Source of the DNA: Polaribacter filamentus
GTDB taxonomy: Bacteria > Bacteroidota > Bacteroidia > Flavobacteriales > Flavobacteriaceae
Reading direction: 5' to 3'
Assembly: GCF_002943715.1 (NCBI RefSeq)
Contig: NZ_MQUA01000013.1
Coordinates: 1,295,001-1,359,000 of the forward strand
DNA: 64,000 bases
How positions within the stretch are numbered: the stretch's first letter is position 1; the number at the start of each line of letters is the position of its first letter. The position numbers and the translations under genes are program-made. The notes below the pieces were generated by a model, which was given only the letters and a program-made list of their open reading frames with translations, made no database searches and was not told the DNA's origin. Shown here in pieces: positions 61,693-64,000 of the stretch.

Positions 61693-62190
61693 ATGAAAAA
61701 AATCGTATTAACCTTTATTTTATTCTCTTTTTCAAGCTTTGTTGTAGCTCAAAACTTCAACTTTATTGAACCAAATGTTTTAGAATTATCAGAAGAAATA
61801 TCTAAAGTAAAAAATACAGAACCCATTTTTAATTATCTCAAAAATAATTATAGTATTACATCTGAAAAATTTGAAAAACAATTTTTTGAATGGGAAACAT
61901 CAAAATAATGTGCCTTTAAACAAAAATTTAATAACACTATTATCTATTCTACCTTTGATTGTAAAGAAGCAAGTGGAACTTCCATAGAATTAGAAATACC
62001 AAAAATAAAACGTTCAGATTTAATGACATGGATTGAGAAAATCTATGAAATTGAAAAAATGGCTAATAATGAAAATGTTTGGAAAGAAAATAACTCGAAG
62101 TTTGAGCCAAAAGAAGCTGTTCCTGGTTGTTATTTTAAAATTGAAGAAAAAATAGAAACAACTTTCATTACACTATATTGTGGATGTTAA
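61693..62190 (+). pseudogene. Small exported protein interrupted by an in-frame TAA
   Basis: A single reading frame runs from ATG 61693 to TAA 62190, apart from one in-frame TAA at 61906-61908. Part 1 (71 residues) is a signal peptide (LTFILFSFSSFVVAQ) and an acidic region ending WETSK. Part 2 (94 codons) starts CAFKQKFNNT and ends with two Cys at the C-terminus (FITLYCGC), with codon use and spacing like a normal protein. One substitution (nonsense) explains the break. It could be a recent pseudogene, or a stop read through. No homologue is known to me. Confidence 0.65.
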
Positions 62191-62271
62191 AACATTTTTT
62201 TTCAAAACAAATTACTAAATTTTATAATTTCTTTATCACTTTAAAATTCAATTGATTCGTATTTTTATATC

Positions 62272-62985
62272 ATGAAAAATATATTCTTTTTACTCTTCAT
62301 TTTTATTTCGACTTCTTGTGTTTTATCTCAAGAAAAAAATCAACCAAAAGAAATTTACACTTTTAAAAAAGGTGATTATAATGGCATTGGAAAATGGTAT
62401 TTAGGTAGAGAAATTGCCTATGTTATGGGGTATGAAGGAATTGATTGGTTAGAACGTGCTGAAAGAGAAAAAGAAGAAAACACTTCTAAATTAATTAAAA
62501 ATATGGATATTCAGCCTACAGATTTTATTGCTGACATTGGTGCTGGTTCTGGTTATCATGTTTTTAAAATGGCTCCAATTGCTAGCGAAGGCAAAGTATA
62601 TGCTGTTGATATTCAGCTAGAAATGCTACAAGCTATTGTACTAAACTCTAATTTTGAGAAACTTAAAAATATTGAAGTAATTCAAGGTGATTCAACTTCA
62701 GTAAACTTACCAGAAAATAAATTTGATAAAGTTTTAATGGTAGATGTGTATCACGAATTTAATTTTCCGAGAGAAATGATTTTATCCATCAAAAAATCTC
62801 TAAAGAAAAACGGAAAAATTTATTTGATAGAATATAGAACGGAAGATGATGCTGTACCCATTAAAACAATTCACAAAATGAGCGAAAAACAAGCTGTAAA
62901 AGAAATGAAGGCCGCTGGATTTAAACTCGAAAAAAACATCGATAATTTACCTTGGCAACATTGTATGGTTTTCGTTCTAAATTGA
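62272..62985 (+). CDS. Exported SAM-dependent methyltransferase
   Basis: A 237-residue class I methyltransferase with a signal peptide (IFFLLFIFISTSCVLSQ), so it probably acts in the periplasm. The SAM motif is IADIGAGSGYHVFKMAP, followed by VDIQLEML and the post-I acidic residue, with VLMVDVYHEF as motif IV. A Cys at about residue 16 could be a lipobox (STSC), but the sequence before it is atypical. It resembles UbiE-like methyltransferases. The substrate and the source of SAM in the periplasm are unknown. Confidence 0.85.
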   Translation: MKNIFFLLFIFISTSCVLSQEKNQPKEIYTFKKGDYNGIGKWYLGREIAYVMGYEGIDWLERAEREKEENTSKLIKNMDIQPTDFIADIGAGSGYHVFKMAPIASEGKVYAVDIQLEMLQAIVLNSNFEKLKNIEVIQGDSTSVNLPENKFDKVLMVDVYHEFNFPREMILSIKKSLKKNGKIYLIEYRTEDDAVPIKTIHKMSEKQAVKEMKAAGFKLEKNIDNLPWQHCMVFVLN

Positions 62986-63009
62986 TGATCAAATTTTCGT
63001 AAGAACGAA

Positions 63010-63140
63010 ACAAGATAAAAATTGAATCAAGAAACAGGATAAAATTGAAACATGAAACACGAACCAAAAACTAAAAAAACAAAAAACAAAAGGTAAGAAA
63101 TAAGAAACAAGATAAAATTGAACCACGAACCAAAAACTAA
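63010..63140. repeat. Direct repeats between the methyltransferase and recG
   Basis: The words ACA(A/G)GATAAAATTGAA and ACGAACCAAAAACTAA occur in about three imperfect copies (63010 on, 63034-63074 and 63107-63140), separated by A-rich runs. The tract is intergenic and appears to have grown by duplication. I see no gene or terminator in it. Confidence 0.75.
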
Positions 63141-63141
63141 T

Positions 63142-64000
63142 TTAACTAATCTCACTCCAAATTTTAGAAGTTTTAGAAACCTCTAGATAGGTTTGTTTAA
63201 TATTCGCATTTTCTGGTTTTGATAAGTTAGAATCTTCTTGTAATAATGAAATTGCAGTATTTCTAGCATGAACTAAAATTTTAGTGTCCTTTACAATATC
63301 AGCAATTTTTAGATTTAAAATACCACTTTGCTGCGTTCCCATTAAGTTTCCTGGTCCACGTAATTTTAAATCAACCTCAGCAATTTTAAATCCGTCAGAA
63401 GTTTCTACCATGGTTTTTAAACGTGTTTTACCTTCTTCGGATAATTTATAACTCGATAATAAAATACAATAACTTTGATCTGCACCCCTACCAACTCTGC
63501 CTCTTAATTGATGCAATTGACTTAAACCAAATCGCTCTGAACTCTCAATAATCATTACACTTGCATTTGGGACATTTACTCCAACTTCAATAACCGTAGT
63601 GGCTACCATAATTTGAGTTTCGCCTTTTACAAAACGTTGCATTTCAAATTCTTTATCCGCAGGTTTCATTTGTCCGTGAACAATACTTATTTGATATTTT
63701 GGATTTGGAAATTCGCGTGAAACACTTTCATAACCATCCATTAAATCTTTATAATCCATCGTTTCTGATTCCTGAATTAACGGATATACAATATATACTT
63801 GTCTACCTTTTGCAATTTCATCCTTCATAAATTTAAAAACAGACAATCGATTGCTATCAAATCGATGCACCGTTTTTACTTCTTTTCTTCCAGGAGGCAA
63901 TTCATCGATTACAGAAATATCTAAATCGCCATATACAGACATTGCCAAGGTTCTAGGAATTGGTGTTGCCGTCATTACTAAAATGTGTGGTGGCGAAGTA
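63142..64000 (-). CDS. recG: ATP-dependent DNA helicase RecG, partial
   Basis: The C-terminal part of RecG, which processes stalled replication forks and Holliday junctions. The open frame runs off the window (start not visible). Helicase motif III is MTATPIPRTLAMSVYGDL, with motif IV-VI regions VHGQMKPADKE, MVATTVIEVGVNVPNASVMI and RFGLSQLHQLRGRVGRG. About 285 residues are visible of the usual 690-700. The C-terminus ends in KTSKIWSEIS. Confidence 0.95.
   Translation of the reverse strand, partial: TSPPHILVMTATPIPRTLAMSVYGDLDISVIDELPPGRKEVKTVHRFDSNRLSVFKFMKDEIAKGRQVYIVYPLIQESETMDYKDLMDGYESVSREFPNPKYQISIVHGQMKPADKEFEMQRFVKGETQIMVATTVIEVGVNVPNASVMIIESSERFGLSQLHQLRGRVGRGADQSYCILLSSYKLSEEGKTRLKTMVETSDGFKIAEVDLKLRGPGNLMGTQQSGILNLKIADIVKDTKILVHARNTAISLLQEDSNLSKPENANIKQTYLEVSKTSKIWSEIS

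Noticed and set aside
1..64000. Defence island or CRISPR array
   Set aside because: I found no regularly spaced repeats, Cas, restriction, toxin-antitoxin or integrase signature in the window.

Overview
The window is a chromosomal segment of a marine-type flavobacterium (Bacteroidota, Flavobacteriaceae; gene content and order look most like Polaribacter or a close relative). This rests on the strong AT bias, A-rich leaders without Shine-Dalgarno sites, repeated promoter boxes of the Bacteroidota form TAnnTTTG with an upstream TTG, and lineage-typical genes: a GldI-type gliding lipoprotein, a GLPGLI-family protein, DUF6702, DUF6090 and DUF6787 proteins, an enlarged SecA and a CrtZ/CrtI carotenoid operon. 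No rRNA, tRNA, CRISPR array, prophage or origin was recognised.

Layout. 1-7.7 kb: DinB-like protein, hutI, a shortened methyltransferase relative, PduO-type cobalamin adenosyltransferase, a DUF2795 protein, secA and folE. 8-13.5 kb: hisS, a YihY/BrkB membrane protein, a decayed four-helix-bundle gene, a lipoprotein, a pentapeptide-repeat protein, nadC and rlmH. 14-17.7 kb: rdgB, a FecCD-type permease with its ATPase, and an M28 peptidase. 18-21.4 kb: GLPGLI protein, a small acidic protein, a MATE exporter and a LysE exporter. 21.6-25.8 kb: carotenoid operon crtZ-crtI-cruF-like, followed by an intact IS4-family element. 25.9-32.4 kb: pyrD, pheT, an LtaS-like phosphotransferase and a PAP2 phosphatase. 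32.4-37.5 kb: a minus-strand run nrnA > gldI > FKBP > cyclophilin-FKBP > PAP2, then a PhoD-like phosphatase and ndk. 38.6-46.5 kb: DUF721 protein and recF, a TPR protein, ribH, a small membrane protein, mutL, two rhomboid proteases and a frameshifted EEP-family phosphohydrolase. 46.5-54.8 kb: pepE, three tandem secreted beta-sandwich paralogues, DUF6702 and two tandem M1 metallopeptidases. 55.4-60.3 kb: acyltransferase, NUDIX, DUF6787 protein, lgt, yidD and cysS. 60.6-64 kb: meaB, a gene split by an in-frame stop, an exported methyltransferase and the 3' part of recG, which runs off the window.

Most of the segment is housekeeping. The noteworthy signals are: (i) several genes broken by single-base changes in homopolymer runs (gldI, the EEP phosphohydrolase, a PLDc_N-like remnant, the four-helix remnant and possibly the ABC ATPase), which means either real decay or phase changes, or homopolymer errors in the assembly; (ii) a uniform six-gene secreted cluster of three paralogues, DUF6702 and two M1 peptidases with no assigned role; (iii) an IS4 copy just behind the carotenoid operon with no visible target duplication; (iv) enzymes with altered catalytic motifs, namely a class 2 PyrD with Cys in place of Ser and a MutL lacking the endonuclease motif. 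I did not find a clearly new defence or mobile system.
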